Source: Seminavis robusta
Taxonomy: Eukaryota; Bacillariophyta; Bacillariophyceae; Naviculales; Naviculaceae
NCBI GenBank assembly: GCA_903772945.1
Contig: CAICTM010000195.1
Coordinates: 1 to 64,000, forward strand
Direction: 5' to 3'
Length of the DNA stretch: 64,000 nucleotides
The translations under genes were made by a program, and so were the position numbers. The notes under the pieces are model-generated. The model saw only the letters and a program-made list of their open reading frames with translations, was not told the DNA's origin and did no database searches. Of this stretch, positions 1 to 10,216 are shown piece after piece; position 1 is the first letter of the stretch, and every line of letters begins with the position of its first letter.

Positions 1-359
1 TTACTCCCTTTGGAGCCAGAGGGAGCTGCCTTCCTTTTGTCAGTTCGAGGAGTCATATCAACTAAATTTATGTGAAGAACTGATTATCCTGGAATCTGGA
101 TTGATGGCTGTTGGGGAGCGATGGCTGTTGGGGAAGATGAGCACTTGTTTGTACTGGCTACATATTTAAATTTGAATTTGCCTGAAGTACAAGTTCTAAT
201 TATATATATAGCACATACAACAGTCATGTATATAGCATCTCCAACAGTTAGTAGTAGAGCTAATTGAGGTTACAGATTACAATACATTTGAATAGTACAA
301 GTGGGCGAGTGGGCGAAGCAAGTGAGGTGAAGCCGAGTTGGTATTCCTCACAAATAAAG
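1..359. other. 5' flank of Helitron, no gene seen
   Basis: No coding region is supported here. There is a short tandem repeat (two copies of GATGGCTGTTGGGGA in 17-bp units, 103-136) and an imperfect hairpin near the window start (CTCCCT paired with AGGGAG, about 5-27). The first ATG in frame with the DUF6570 ORF is at 360. The Helitron 5' terminus probably lies here or just outside the window, but I cannot place it. Confidence 0.5.
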
Positions 360-1121
360 ATGTCAGAAATAGCAAAGGAATTTAACGAGGCTGTTCAATC
401 TGTTCTTCACTATGATGAAGACACACAAACTATCAGTGGGAAAGTGTGTATTATTTGTGACAAATTACTAAAGCGCAAGGATGTAAGGAAAATTGGACTT
501 AATACTCTAGTAAAATACAGTAAATATTTCCATGGAAACAGTGAACTGCCTATAAGTCTTCGAAACTGTTATAAGTTCACGGACCCAGATGACAGACCAG
601 GAGTCAATTCAGAACTGTCCCAGTGTCTTCTGTCACCCAGAAGTAAGATTGTATACAATGGCAACAGTGCTAATAGGAAACGAAAGCGGTATCCATATAT
701 GCTTTGTTGTGGAGACTGCCGATCAGGTCTCAGCATCAAAAAGCTAAAGAATGGAGAGCTACCTCGTTTTGCCATAGCAAATGGCATGACAATTGGAACA
801 GCTCCACACTGTTTAAAAAGACTCAATGAGATTGAACTTGCCCTGTTGTCACAAGCACGGTTCAGAGGACACCTGTTTGCCCTGTGGGGTGGGTCCCATC
901 GCAGCATCAAGGGATGGCACAGCTTCTATCAAGTGGATCCCGGGCACACAACGGCAGTACTGCAGGCTGTAAGGCAGCTCACGGATTCTAACAATATTGC
1001 AGTTGTACTTTCAGGTCCATTCACTTCAGACCAAAAAGAAAGGGTACTACAGAAAATGCAAGTAAATGTTGAGTGGGGGGAAGAGGCATTTTTGTGGCTC
1101 AAAAAGAACAATCGACTATAA
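360..1121 (+). CDS. DUF6570-like Helitron-associated protein
   Basis: Predicted 253-residue protein starting at the first in-frame ATG. It has a Cys-x2-Cys pair near the N-terminus (CIICDKLL) and a second cluster, CCGDC, in the middle. This is followed by a stretch of the form 'P.FA.ANG...G..P.CL..L..IE.ALLSQARF', which I recognise as the DUF6570 segment found upstream of Helitron Rep domains. It probably helps the transposase bind DNA, but its role is not known. The ORF ends at TAA 1119-1121 and the Rep-helicase resumes in the same frame with ATG 1134, only 12 bases later. In related elements the two regions are often one polypeptide, so this stop may split a single gene. Confidence 0.7.
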   Translation: MSEIAKEFNEAVQSVLHYDEDTQTISGKVCIICDKLLKRKDVRKIGLNTLVKYSKYFHGNSELPISLRNCYKFTDPDDRPGVNSELSQCLLSPRSKIVYNGNSANRKRKRYPYMLCCGDCRSGLSIKKLKNGELPRFAIANGMTIGTAPHCLKRLNEIELALLSQARFRGHLFALWGGSHRSIKGWHSFYQVDPGHTTAVLQAVRQLTDSNNIAVVLSGPFTSDQKERVLQKMQVNVEWGEEAFLWLKKNNRL

Positions 1122-1133
1122 AAGCATTTGGAG

Positions 1134-4100
1134 ATGCCAACAGTGAGCGAACCCACTCTTATTGACAACTCTCACAGTGTGGAGTCAGAAAACTCAGACA
1201 TTGAAATCAAGGAGGAGATTAAGGTGATCTTCCCTGATGCAACAATTCGAACTGCTGGCTGCTCCGATGGGGCTGAGTTTGACAAAGCTATTGCTGAAAT
1301 AAGATCCAAGTGTGCTGGAGTATTGCCTTATCTGACATCACGGCCTTCATCCAAGTTGCTGAGAGACTATGAAGATGAAAATCTGATGCGTGCATACCCT
1401 TTGCAGTTTCCCTATGGATTTGGGTATCATGAAGACTTCAACATCAAAGCCTTGCAGAATGGGTATCTGAGCCATCTCCTGTCCTTGTCCACCCCAACAA
1501 TGCATCAAGCATGCTTTGTTTTAGCAGTGCACAACATGTTTGAGAGATGCAAAGCTCTGAACGGAGCAGTATGGCGAGTAATGGGTGGCAGGGAAAAATG
1601 TGATGTGAGCGAGGAGGAGTTGAATGCAGCCATTGCCAGTAAGCTAAATGGACTTCCCCCTGATAATGGTCCAGGTAGCCATTTTCTAGAATCTGTCCAT
1701 TGTGTAAAAAGAAATATGGCACACACCAATGCAGCAGCATCGTCAGCTCAAGCAAAATTCTTAACATTAACTCACCATTATGGCTGCCCCAAAGTTCTTT
1801 TCACTGTATCTTTTGATGACTCATTGGACATAAGGATTTTAGCTTGGTCCCAGGAAGAGGACACTTTGAATTGGATCGCATCCATGGACAATATGTCACC
1901 AGAAGAGGTGGCAACTGAAATGGACAAATGCAATGCCATTCGATTTAAATATCCTGGTTTGTGTGCTTGGAACTTTGACGAGCTCATTGATATTGTTCTG
2001 GACAAAATAGTGGGTGACAATTCACTGAAGATGGGGCTGTTTGGAACTCTTATTGCTTATGGACTTGCAGTTGAAGAACAGGGCAGAAATACCCTGCATG
2101 GACATATTTTGGTGTATACCGCAGAATGGAACAATATTCTCATAGCTTTGAACTCCTCCAGTCAACGAGTTAGAAAGGCAGCTGAAAAGGAAGTTCTCTT
2201 ATTTGTGGATCGTGTGATCTCAACAGAATTGGTACCAAATGCACCATGGCAAGGGGACTATTGCCCCACATGCAACAATAGCCTGCTTACTTATGTGGAT
2301 GAACAGAAATTGAGAAACCTGAGACACAAGGTCGGCTGCCAGATGGAAAAGGGAATTATTGCCGCCTGCCCCCTTTGCAAAGCTGCTTTCCAAGGGGATG
2401 AACTAGCTATGAAGCGAGTCTTACCAAAAGAACTCTGGAGTGTGGCAGAAGCAGAAAGGAAAGCACAGGTGGCTTTGAGTGTTCTCAGGAACACAACTCC
2501 AACTGCACCATGCGTTTCTTCTGAAGAGACCATTGCTATCAATAACTACAAGTACAACCACCACCTTAGCAAACACACAAAGACCTGTTTCAAGAAGGGT
2601 GATGAAGGCCGATGCAATCTTCCTGATCTTCCAGAATCAGTCTCCAATATTGTGTACAGTAAAGTGGAGTATGACACTTTCAATTGGAGGGGTGCAAACC
2701 AAAGTCAGCATAACATCACTATCAGGCCAAGACGCCTTTTGCAAGATGCTTCTACTAACTCTTACTGCATCCCAATTTCCACTTGTAAGTGTCCAGCCAA
2801 CTCCAATGTGCAAGTGACTACTGGTGCAAGATCTGCAATCTACTGCACTTGCTATGCGGCAAAGGGCACCCAAAAAGAAGATACTGGAGAACTGAAGAAA
2901 ATGGGTTCTTATGTGGCTCACAGATTTCTGGAAGAACATAAAGAGAATACACTATTTGAGGGATTGTCTCGTTTAATGGGTACAGTTATTGTGGCAACAA
3001 GCGAACATGTAGTAGCTGCTCCTATGGCTGCCTACCTGGTTAGAAACCATTCGAGATTCAAGTGGTCACACAGCTTTAAGTATATTCCAATTAGGGAAAT
3101 TGTTGACCTTCTCATCCAAAGAACCTCTGTAGAAACAATGAGAATGTCAGTTATGGATCATGAGAAAGGCTGTTTCTTAACCAGTGAAGCTTTGCATTAT
3201 CTGCAACGTCCCAAGAAAAAGTTTGAGACTTATTGCCTTGTTGATTTTTTCCAGGAGTATGAAATTGTCAGAACCGATAAGCCAAATGAAACTGATGAAG
3301 CTGATGGAACGTTCACAATTGATGATACAGAACATCCTGGCTATAAGAAACAAATTATAAAGGAGAGAAAAGAGCCTGTTCTAGCTCAGTTCTCCCATTG
3401 GGCCTTTCCTGATGCAGCCTCGTTTGGAGGTGACATTTTGGAAATGAACCAGTATCCTGTGCCTACCAGTGTAGAGAACTACTGCCGCACTATACTGGTG
3501 CTGTACCATCCATTCAGGACTCTGCAGGATCTCACCATTGATGGTTCTTTTCATAAGATGTTTACAAGATTGTACCACGATGGAGTCCCAGATCACATAA
3601 GGGAGCTTTTATCTAATGTACAAATGTTTTACAACAGTGTGCGCATGCCAGCAAAGGAGGACCCTCTGAAACACTGTACAGAACAATTTGAGGCTCCAAA
3701 TTCAAATCACCCAGTATCTGAAGAAGAGGAAGAAGACGATGACAATTTTTTTGATGGTGTCTTCAATCTCATGTCACCTCAACCTACAATAACATCAAAT
3801 GAATTACAGATGAAAGTGTCACTTAACAACTTACGGAGGGCTGGAGGCAGGGGATGTGGATTTAATAACTTGCCTCAAACTGATGAGTGCACTTCGTTTT
3901 TAAGAGATTCCCAGAGACCAACCAGACATTCTACAAGTGGTATTCCCAGCCAATTCATCTCGTCTGTAACATCATGTGGTAATCACACCTCAAGCTACAA
4001 TCAATCCAATGGTCTTACACTACGTGACAAACCTACCCCATACCAGCTTATGGAGCTTACCTACCGCAATACAAGAAGAAGACTGACTGAACAGGAAGAA

Positions 4101-5956
4101 GAATCTAGATCACCTGAGAACTCTGTGGAAGCAAATGGCACATGCTTATCCATTATCCAATGGTCCCTCCGACCTGACATTAGCTTAGACAAAGAACAAC
4201 AGCTTGCATTTCAGATAGTCACAGCAGCATTCATACTTACGTACTATCAAGATGCAGAAACCCTTGATCCCTCTGTTTATAGGACATGCTCCAATAATCC
4301 AAGCCAAATTAGACGTGACTTCAAAGAAGAGAAGGGTAAACTTCAAAGAATATCCAGGCTACGGCATAATCAGCTAATAATGTTTCTTGATGGGGCAGGA
4401 GGAGCTGGCAAGAGTCGGGTGGTTCAAGAGCTTTTGAAGTATGCCCAAGAATTCACCACTAGATTGGGTTTAAGATTTGACATGCGCACCATTGTTGTCA
4501 GTGCTATGTCAGGAGTTGCAGCTGTTTCCATAGGAGGGGAGACAACTCATTCTGTAGCTGCTTTTTACAGAAACATAGATGAGCAGGACACTTCTTGGGC
4601 CAATGCTCGATTGCTGATTATTGATGAAGTTTCTTTTATGTCTACCAATGAGGTGGACCTTCTGGATGAAAAGCTTAGATGTCTTATGAGGAAGTACAAC
4701 AGTCTTTACGGTGGAATTCACATTCTCTTTTGTGGAGACTTTAGGTAAGCTAAACAATGTTAGTCCACTTCCTACTGCTTCGATTCACTCATTTATTGAT
4801 TGCCTTGCCCCATAGACAACTGGAGCCTGTGAAAGGAAGTCCATTGTACTCTCCTTTTCACAGCGACAAGAAGTGGATCAATTCCATTAATTGTTACATT
4901 GAACTTTTGGGGCTTCACAGATTTAGCAAAGATCCAGAATGGGGACTCATTTTGTCAAGATTGCGAAATGACACTTACACACAACATGATATTGATGCAA
5001 TCAATGAGTCCTGTATTAAAGTTGCACCCAGAGCTATTCCTGCAGATGCATCTTACTGTGTCTACACTAATGCAGACCGAACTGCCATCAATGCTGGTAT
5101 GTTCTCTAATGTATTAAAAGCACACTGGCAGAAACATGACGTTCTTCCCAATCACATGGTGGCAATAACTGCTGGACATATGGTTCGAGTGAACAAATCA
5201 AAGAAAAAAATCCCACTTGGAGAACAGGACAAACAGTACATTTATGAGAATTGTGGGGACCACAGAGTTAGAGCTACAATTCGGGGTCGTAGGGGAGGTC
5301 ACTTTGTTGACCCAATGCTGAAACTTTATCACCATATTCCCTTGATGTTTGTGTCAAATGATGATGTCGCCAATGGTCATGCCAATGGAACAAGAGTGTT
5401 TCTGGAGGCTGTGATTACTAAGCCAAATGTAGTAGCTACTACAATTAACATTGATGGATACGACTGCCCAGCTCTTGATGCATCTGATGTCGACCATCTC
5501 ATTTGCAGCTCCGCAGAGAATCCTAACAAGATATTCAAAATCAATGTAAAAACCTTACAATGTTCCATTCAAGCCCCCATTCCTAGGGCAATTGCAGGGC
5601 CTGTGCAAGGTACAATCAAATTGACTGTGAGTTTGGTTCAATTTCCTATTATCACGAACCGAGCAACTACTGGCCACAAGCTTCAAGGACAGAACAAGCA
5701 CAACTTAGTAGTATCGGTATGGTCTAAGAGAAGAAATTGGAATTATGTGGCTCTATCTAGAGTGCGAACTAGACCAGGACTCTATTTATTGGCAAAGCTT
5801 CCACATGATACTGACTTTTCCATGCCACATGAGTTGAGAGAGATGCGAAGGAGACTGACACAATTAACCCCAGCTGTTGTGGAGTGGGATTTAGAGGAAG
5901 AAGAAAGAATTGTCGATTTAAGAAGGCATCATGCCTTTAATAGAGCTTCAACTTGA
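1134..5956 (+). CDS. Helitron Rep (HUH endonuclease) - PIF1-like helicase
   Basis: Predicted 1,583 residues from two exons, 1134-4744 and 4816-5956; removing the 71-bp intron joins FCGDFR to QLEPV, the conserved PIF1 block after Walker B. Rep part: Cys clusters (CPTC, CPLC) lie downstream of the HUH motif GRNTLHGHILVY (about residue 320). A two-tyrosine motif YCTCYAAKG sits near residue 569; these are the metal-binding and DNA-nicking residues of Helitron transposases. Helicase part: Walker A GGAGKS near residue 1088, Walker B LLIIDEVS near 1160, and a C-terminal block ending in ALSRVRTRPGLYLL. A run of Glu/Asp separates the halves. The enzyme would nick and unwind transposon DNA in the nucleus. 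All catalytic motifs I can check are present, so the protein may be active. Confidence 0.9.
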
Positions 5957-6297
5957 CTTAAATATTTAAACCATGTCCTATGCAATGCGAACCTGTATTA
6001 TATTTGGTCTAGGCTACGTAATCTGTGTACATATCAATAGTAGCTTGCTTTACCATGGCTGTGCCAACCAACCCAAAAGCCACCGGGTACCTGCTGCAAA
6101 AAAATGTCTTTGTACTGCTTATTGGAGTGTGCAGGTCTGCCTAAAAATGTTTTATCTAACCCCCTTTGAAACCCCCAAATTAAGTCGTGAGGAAACCTCA
6201 CGGACACTCCCTGCCGCTGCAAATTTCCATCCTTTACGTAGACAGCATAGTTCGAGCACCGGTACCGTAGTTAGTGGATAGATACCATAACAAGAGA
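5957..6297. other. Helitron 3' flank and phosphate-transporter upstream region
   Basis: No gene is seen. A perfect 7-bp stem with a 3-nt loop lies at 6186-6202 (CGTGAGG aaa CCTCACG). It could be the Helitron 3' subterminal hairpin, but no CTRR follows at the usual 10-12 nt. A CACCGGTACCGTA motif lies at 6258-6270, close to the start of the next gene. Confidence 0.4.
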
Positions 6298-8092
6298 ATG
6301 GAAGATAGAGAGGGACAATCACTGCTGAGAGAACCACTCCTCAGTGCTGAAGCGACAGAGAGTGTTGGGATGGCAGAAGAGATTCCAACAAGTTCCGATC
6401 AAAATGATGCCGTCATTGGGCAAGAACAGTTGATGATGGAAGAGACCGAAACACCATGGTACAAATCACCCCTCCAATTGATTGCCATGCTTTCCAATTA
6501 CTCCACAAGCTATAATGTAGTCAACATCTCCATGGTCATTCCCATCCTGGAATTCACTATTGAGGGAACCACGTCGGAGGATGCCGCTGCCAGTGCTTCA
6601 TCGCTCTTGGCAGGCATGATTGTGGGTCAATTGCTGGGTGGTTATTTGGGAGATTCACCCGTCCTGGGAAGAATGGGGGCTTTGCAGCTCGTCATGGTCT
6701 TGCAAGTTATTGCCAGCCTTGGAAGTGCCATGATTTGGAGCAGTCTCAGCAGAGATGCTTTCTTTGTATGGTTGGCCATCTTTAGATTTCTATTGGGTGT
6801 GGGTGCTGGAGGTAGGGACAACTTTTGTTTGTTGGTTGTGGGGGCTTTGTTTTATGACACCAATGAGATCAACTCCTTTTTCTTGTATTTTGTCAACAGG
6901 GGTATACCCACTGGCTGCGGTTTTAAGTGCAGAACAAGGCAACAGTCAAAATGCAACTTCCACAGAACCGCAACAACAAAGCCCCAAACAGGTGCGACGC
7001 GTAGTACTGACATTTAGCACACAGGGATTGGGATTCATCACTGTGCCATTGGTCACGGTTCCCCTCTTGTACATGACAACCAATCTCGATATTGTCTGGA
7101 GAGTCATCTTGGCTCTGGGTAGTATTCCCGGCATTATCATGATGGCGGCACAGTTGTGGATCCACAAGCAGAATTCACGTCATGAACCAATTCCAACGAC
7201 AGAACAGGAAGAAAGTCAACCCGAAAATGAAAATTGCAACAATGACCCTCAGGATAATTACAACAATAACCCTCAGGAAAATCAGGACGAAGAAGAAGCA
7301 GATCCAACTGTCCAAAATGGTCTGCAAGAAAACAATAATAACAATACGGAGGAATCTCCTGATGCTGATGACGGTGCACTGATGCGGGACATTCAAATCA
7401 TGGAAGAACAGCTTCGTGACAACACGGGGCGCTGGGCTTCTATTCAAGGTGAACCGATGCTGTTTCGAAAATTATTGGGGACTGCAGGGACATGGTTTTT
7501 ATTTGACGTGTTGTTTTATGGGAATGCTCTCTTCCAACCCATTGTGATCGAGGCCGCATTTGGATCCAGTAGCAAAGGAGGCGATCCTATCATCGAATTG
7601 AGGGAAACAGCCATCAATTCCTTGATTTTGACTGCCATTGCCCTCCCTGGTTACGGTGTCGCAGGCTTGGTCATGGGAAGACGGATATGCGGTATACTTC
7701 AAACGCCAAAATACATCATGCTACAAGGATTCGCCTTGATGGCCGTTCTCTACTTTGCCATTGGGACCAATTGGTCTGCTTTGAAGCACACGCCAGTGCT
7801 TCTCGTATTGCTCTATGGCATGACCTTCTTTGCTGCCAACAATGGACCAAACACGACAACTTTCATCTTGCCTTCAATGGTGTTCTCGCCAGAGTGCAGA
7901 TCCACATTAAATGGAGTCAGTGCTGCCGCGGGAAAGTTGGGCGCTTTGACTGGAGCCACCCTGTTTGAACCAGTTGCAGAAACCTATGGCGATGCCAATG
8001 TCATGCTGATCTGTTCCGGGATTGCCGTCCTTGCTTTCGTCATGACATGGTGGTTTGTGCAAATGCATCCCACCAGTCATCGGCACGAATAA
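6298..8092 (+). CDS. Pho84-type phosphate:H+ symporter (MFS)
   Basis: Predicted 568 residues from exons 6298-6811 and 6900-8092; the 88-bp intron falls within the signature GVGAGG/VYPLAA. Family evidence: a GQLLGGYLGDSPVLGR loop like MFS motif A, and C-terminal blocks GPNTTTFILPSMVF and CRSTLNGVSAAAGKLGA, nearly diagnostic for the phosphate:H+ symporter (PHS) family. It probably imports phosphate across the plasma membrane or an endomembrane. Odd points: the Asp usual in the PHS signature (GGDYP) is Val here, and the central cytosolic loop is very long and rich in Asn, Gln, Glu and Asp (nucleotides about 7190-7380). The start is the first ATG of the frame, next to an N-terminal LLREPLL dileucine-like stretch. 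Substrate is inferred from family. Confidence 0.85.
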
Positions 8093-8124
8093 TAGACTTA
8101 CACAAAGGAAATTATTTTGTAGTT

Positions 8125-9495
8125 TCAAGACAGAGTTCTTGTCACTGTGATTCGTTGTGGTCTTGTGCTTGTAGGACCATCCGCGTCTTTGCTGCTAGAA
8201 GTGCGTTTCTTACGTGATTTGGGAAGCGCAAAATTCGGTGGCGGTACTGTGGCTTCCCCGATGATGCTGTAGCCCAGGCGTGCCAGCGGCTTGGAGTTGG
8301 ACAAGAGTGCATCCTTGTGGACGAAGATGCATGGAGTTCCAGGTTTCAGCTGTCGCTTCAGTGCTTTCAGAATGTTGAGATTCTGATCCACGTAGTCAAT
8401 TGTATTCTGCCCCCACGGCAGGTTGGAAACTACACAGTCAATCTTCAACGGCAAGTCTCCTGACTCTTGGACGAGTGGCACTATAGAGCTATCCCTTACA
8501 CGCACTCGACACCTTGAAGAGACACTATCTTCTCCAAAGCAGTATCCAAGGTTTTGCTTCGTTCCTTGTACACACTGCGGGTTGACATCCCACCCTTCGA
8601 CGTGGACTCTTCGTCTCCCGGAAGCCAGAGCAAAGGCCAGGAAGGTACCGCTACCACACGTTGGATCGAGGATACGAATAGCGCCGTCCGGTTCCACCGG
8701 GTGTTCGACTAGATCAAACAACATTTCAATGACGATCTCAGCCACCACGGGGTGAATGGCAGAACTGTACTGGAAAGGCCTCTTGCTCCAGCAGGACAGG
8801 TGAGCAGTACCGGTAGGAGAGCCAGAACGTGAAATGATGCGACCCACGTATATGCCATGGTGCAGTGTCTCGATAGCAACTAGTTTGTCGGATGCACAGC
8901 TGGCATCCAACGATGCCGGGGCTCGAATGTTTTGAGCAATTGCACAGAGGAGCGGCTTCAAAGTGTATCCCAGCTTGGGAATGTCGTTTGCCGAGCCCTC
9001 TTTATCAACCATTCGGATGTAATCGATGGCCCAACCTGTGCAATTTTCTATTGCGATTCCTTTTCCATTGTTGTGTTCTTGCAATGATTTGACCAAATTG
9101 CTGGCATTTGATCCAAAAGCAATGACCTCTGCTATCCATTCACACCGTGCCAAGCTAGGTGGAAGAGTGTCGTCCACTTCAACTTTATTCTTTTCAGAAG
9201 ATTGCTGTGGCAAGAGGTCGTATACCGTTGCTGGATTCCTGGAATCAAAATTCAGTTGTAGAAGTGTCGATCCCGTGGCGGCATCCAACACAAGCCTCTC
9301 GCATTCATATTGGCAGTTGGTTGCATCCAGTTGGGCTTGCAGAAGCTGCAAGTCGGCAAATTTAAAGGTCTCTTGGGTCTTTGCCAGGTAGAATCGATGA
9401 TTGTTTTCCGAGTTTCTCAGGACAATCGCATTGGCACAGAGCTGGTGGAACAGGGATATCAACAATAGTACAACCACTGTGGACGCCTTCGCCAT
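8125..9495 (-). CDS. UPF0020/THUMP-type SAM-dependent RNA methyltransferase
   Basis: Single-exon protein of 456 residues. The methyltransferase core has motif I LDPTCGSGTFLAFAL and a catalytic motif IV SNLPWG, the pattern of N2-guanine tRNA methyltransferases of the UPF0020/Trm11-Trm14 group; it probably methylates a guanosine in tRNA or rRNA. The ATG at 9495 was chosen because the upstream extension of the frame has no ATG. The N-terminus (MAKASTVVVLLLISLFHQ, then LCANA) reads as a signal peptide, so the protein may enter the secretory route or plastid. The expected Phe after the cleavage site is absent (Ile follows), so plastid import is uncertain. No clear THUMP domain was identified by eye. 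It lies tail-to-tail with the phosphate transporter, 32 bp apart. Confidence 0.75.
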   Translation of the reverse strand: MAKASTVVVLLLISLFHQLCANAIVLRNSENNHRFYLAKTQETFKFADLQLLQAQLDATNCQYECERLVLDAATGSTLLQLNFDSRNPATVYDLLPQQSSEKNKVEVDDTLPPSLARCEWIAEVIAFGSNASNLVKSLQEHNNGKGIAIENCTGWAIDYIRMVDKEGSANDIPKLGYTLKPLLCAIAQNIRAPASLDASCASDKLVAIETLHHGIYVGRIISRSGSPTGTAHLSCWSKRPFQYSSAIHPVVAEIVIEMLFDLVEHPVEPDGAIRILDPTCGSGTFLAFALASGRRRVHVEGWDVNPQCVQGTKQNLGYCFGEDSVSSRCRVRVRDSSIVPLVQESGDLPLKIDCVVSNLPWGQNTIDYVDQNLNILKALKRQLKPGTPCIFVHKDALLSNSKPLARLGYSIIGEATVPPPNFALPKSRKKRTSSSKDADGPTSTRPQRITVTRTLS

Positions 9496-10216
9496 CCTTG
9501 TTCTGTCAATTTTGCCCCTGAGGTCTTCTGTGCATGTGGTATCCAACCCACCAAACACCAAATGCTACCGGTACCGGTACCGGTACGGTATGGTCCTTAT
9601 CTCGCCCCCGATGCTCTACCGGTACCTCCCAGGTGGAACTGAGAATCGAAATAGGGATGAAGAGAAAAACGTTACGACTGATCACCGGAAACGTATTCTT
9701 TAGAGACCTTGAGACTTTTCGAGCAGAAAATGCACCCATCACAGCCATCCCCTACCGGTATGAGCCATGGCTTTATTGTCCGCATCTTTGGCAAGAGGGC
9801 AGAAGTATTGTTGTAGATTTAACATCAATATTATTAATGTATCTTCAGATACCGCCATGAATCTTCAAACCTCGACTGGTGTTTCCCGCTTCCGCGCAAC
9901 GACGCGCGCCCAAGATCGAAGCCCTTCGAGAGCAATCGAGAGATCTTTTTGTGGTTCCTGCCACCACATCGGGTCTTCGCGACGAACCGACCGCTCCTGT
10001 TGTTTGTTGCCGTTGGATTCGGTCATCGTCCACAACCAACAGCACAGCATATCTTTTGTACATTGGCATTGGCATCTTCTGCCTCGCCTGATACCCCAAG
10101 CAAGGAGGTTAAGTCGTACAGACAAGAAGGTAGCAAGCAAGACAAAACAGAAGGCATTATCCTGGTTCTGCTCATATTATCTGTATCGGATTGATCACGA
10201 AAAAGTCCAAGTGAAG
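9496..10216. promoter_or_regulatory. Divergent intergenic spacer with ACCGGT repeats
   Basis: A 721-bp spacer between the divergently transcribed methyltransferase and SEC24 genes. It holds a tandem of CTACCGGTACCGG-type words at about 9564-9592 and further copies at 9619 and 9752. Similar TACCGGTA/GGTACCG words recur in other spacers of this window, so they may be promoter elements. No convincing gene is seen. Confidence 0.4.

Larger units (their letters stand above)
360..5956 (+). mobile_element. Helitron-type rolling-circle transposon (coding part)
   Basis: Two same-frame ORFs encode a DUF6570-like protein and a HUH Rep plus PIF1-like helicase, the usual protein set of autonomous Helitrons. 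The region looks more AT-rich than the genes to its right. The Rep-helicase is intact over about 1,580 residues once one 71-bp intron is removed, which suggests recent activity. Helitrons lack target duplications and normally begin TC and end CTRR after a hairpin; I could not fix either end. The coordinates therefore cover only the coding part. The 3' end should lie between 5957 and about 6290, because the next gene starts at 6298. Confidence 0.85.

Noticed and set aside
1128-1133. Rep-helicase start at TTG 1128
   Set aside because: A nuclear gene is expected to start at ATG, and the next in-frame codon of that kind is 1134.
6186-6202. 7-bp hairpin as the Helitron 3' terminal hairpin
   Set aside because: No CTRR follows at the usual distance, so the terminus was left undefined. 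It remains a possible candidate.
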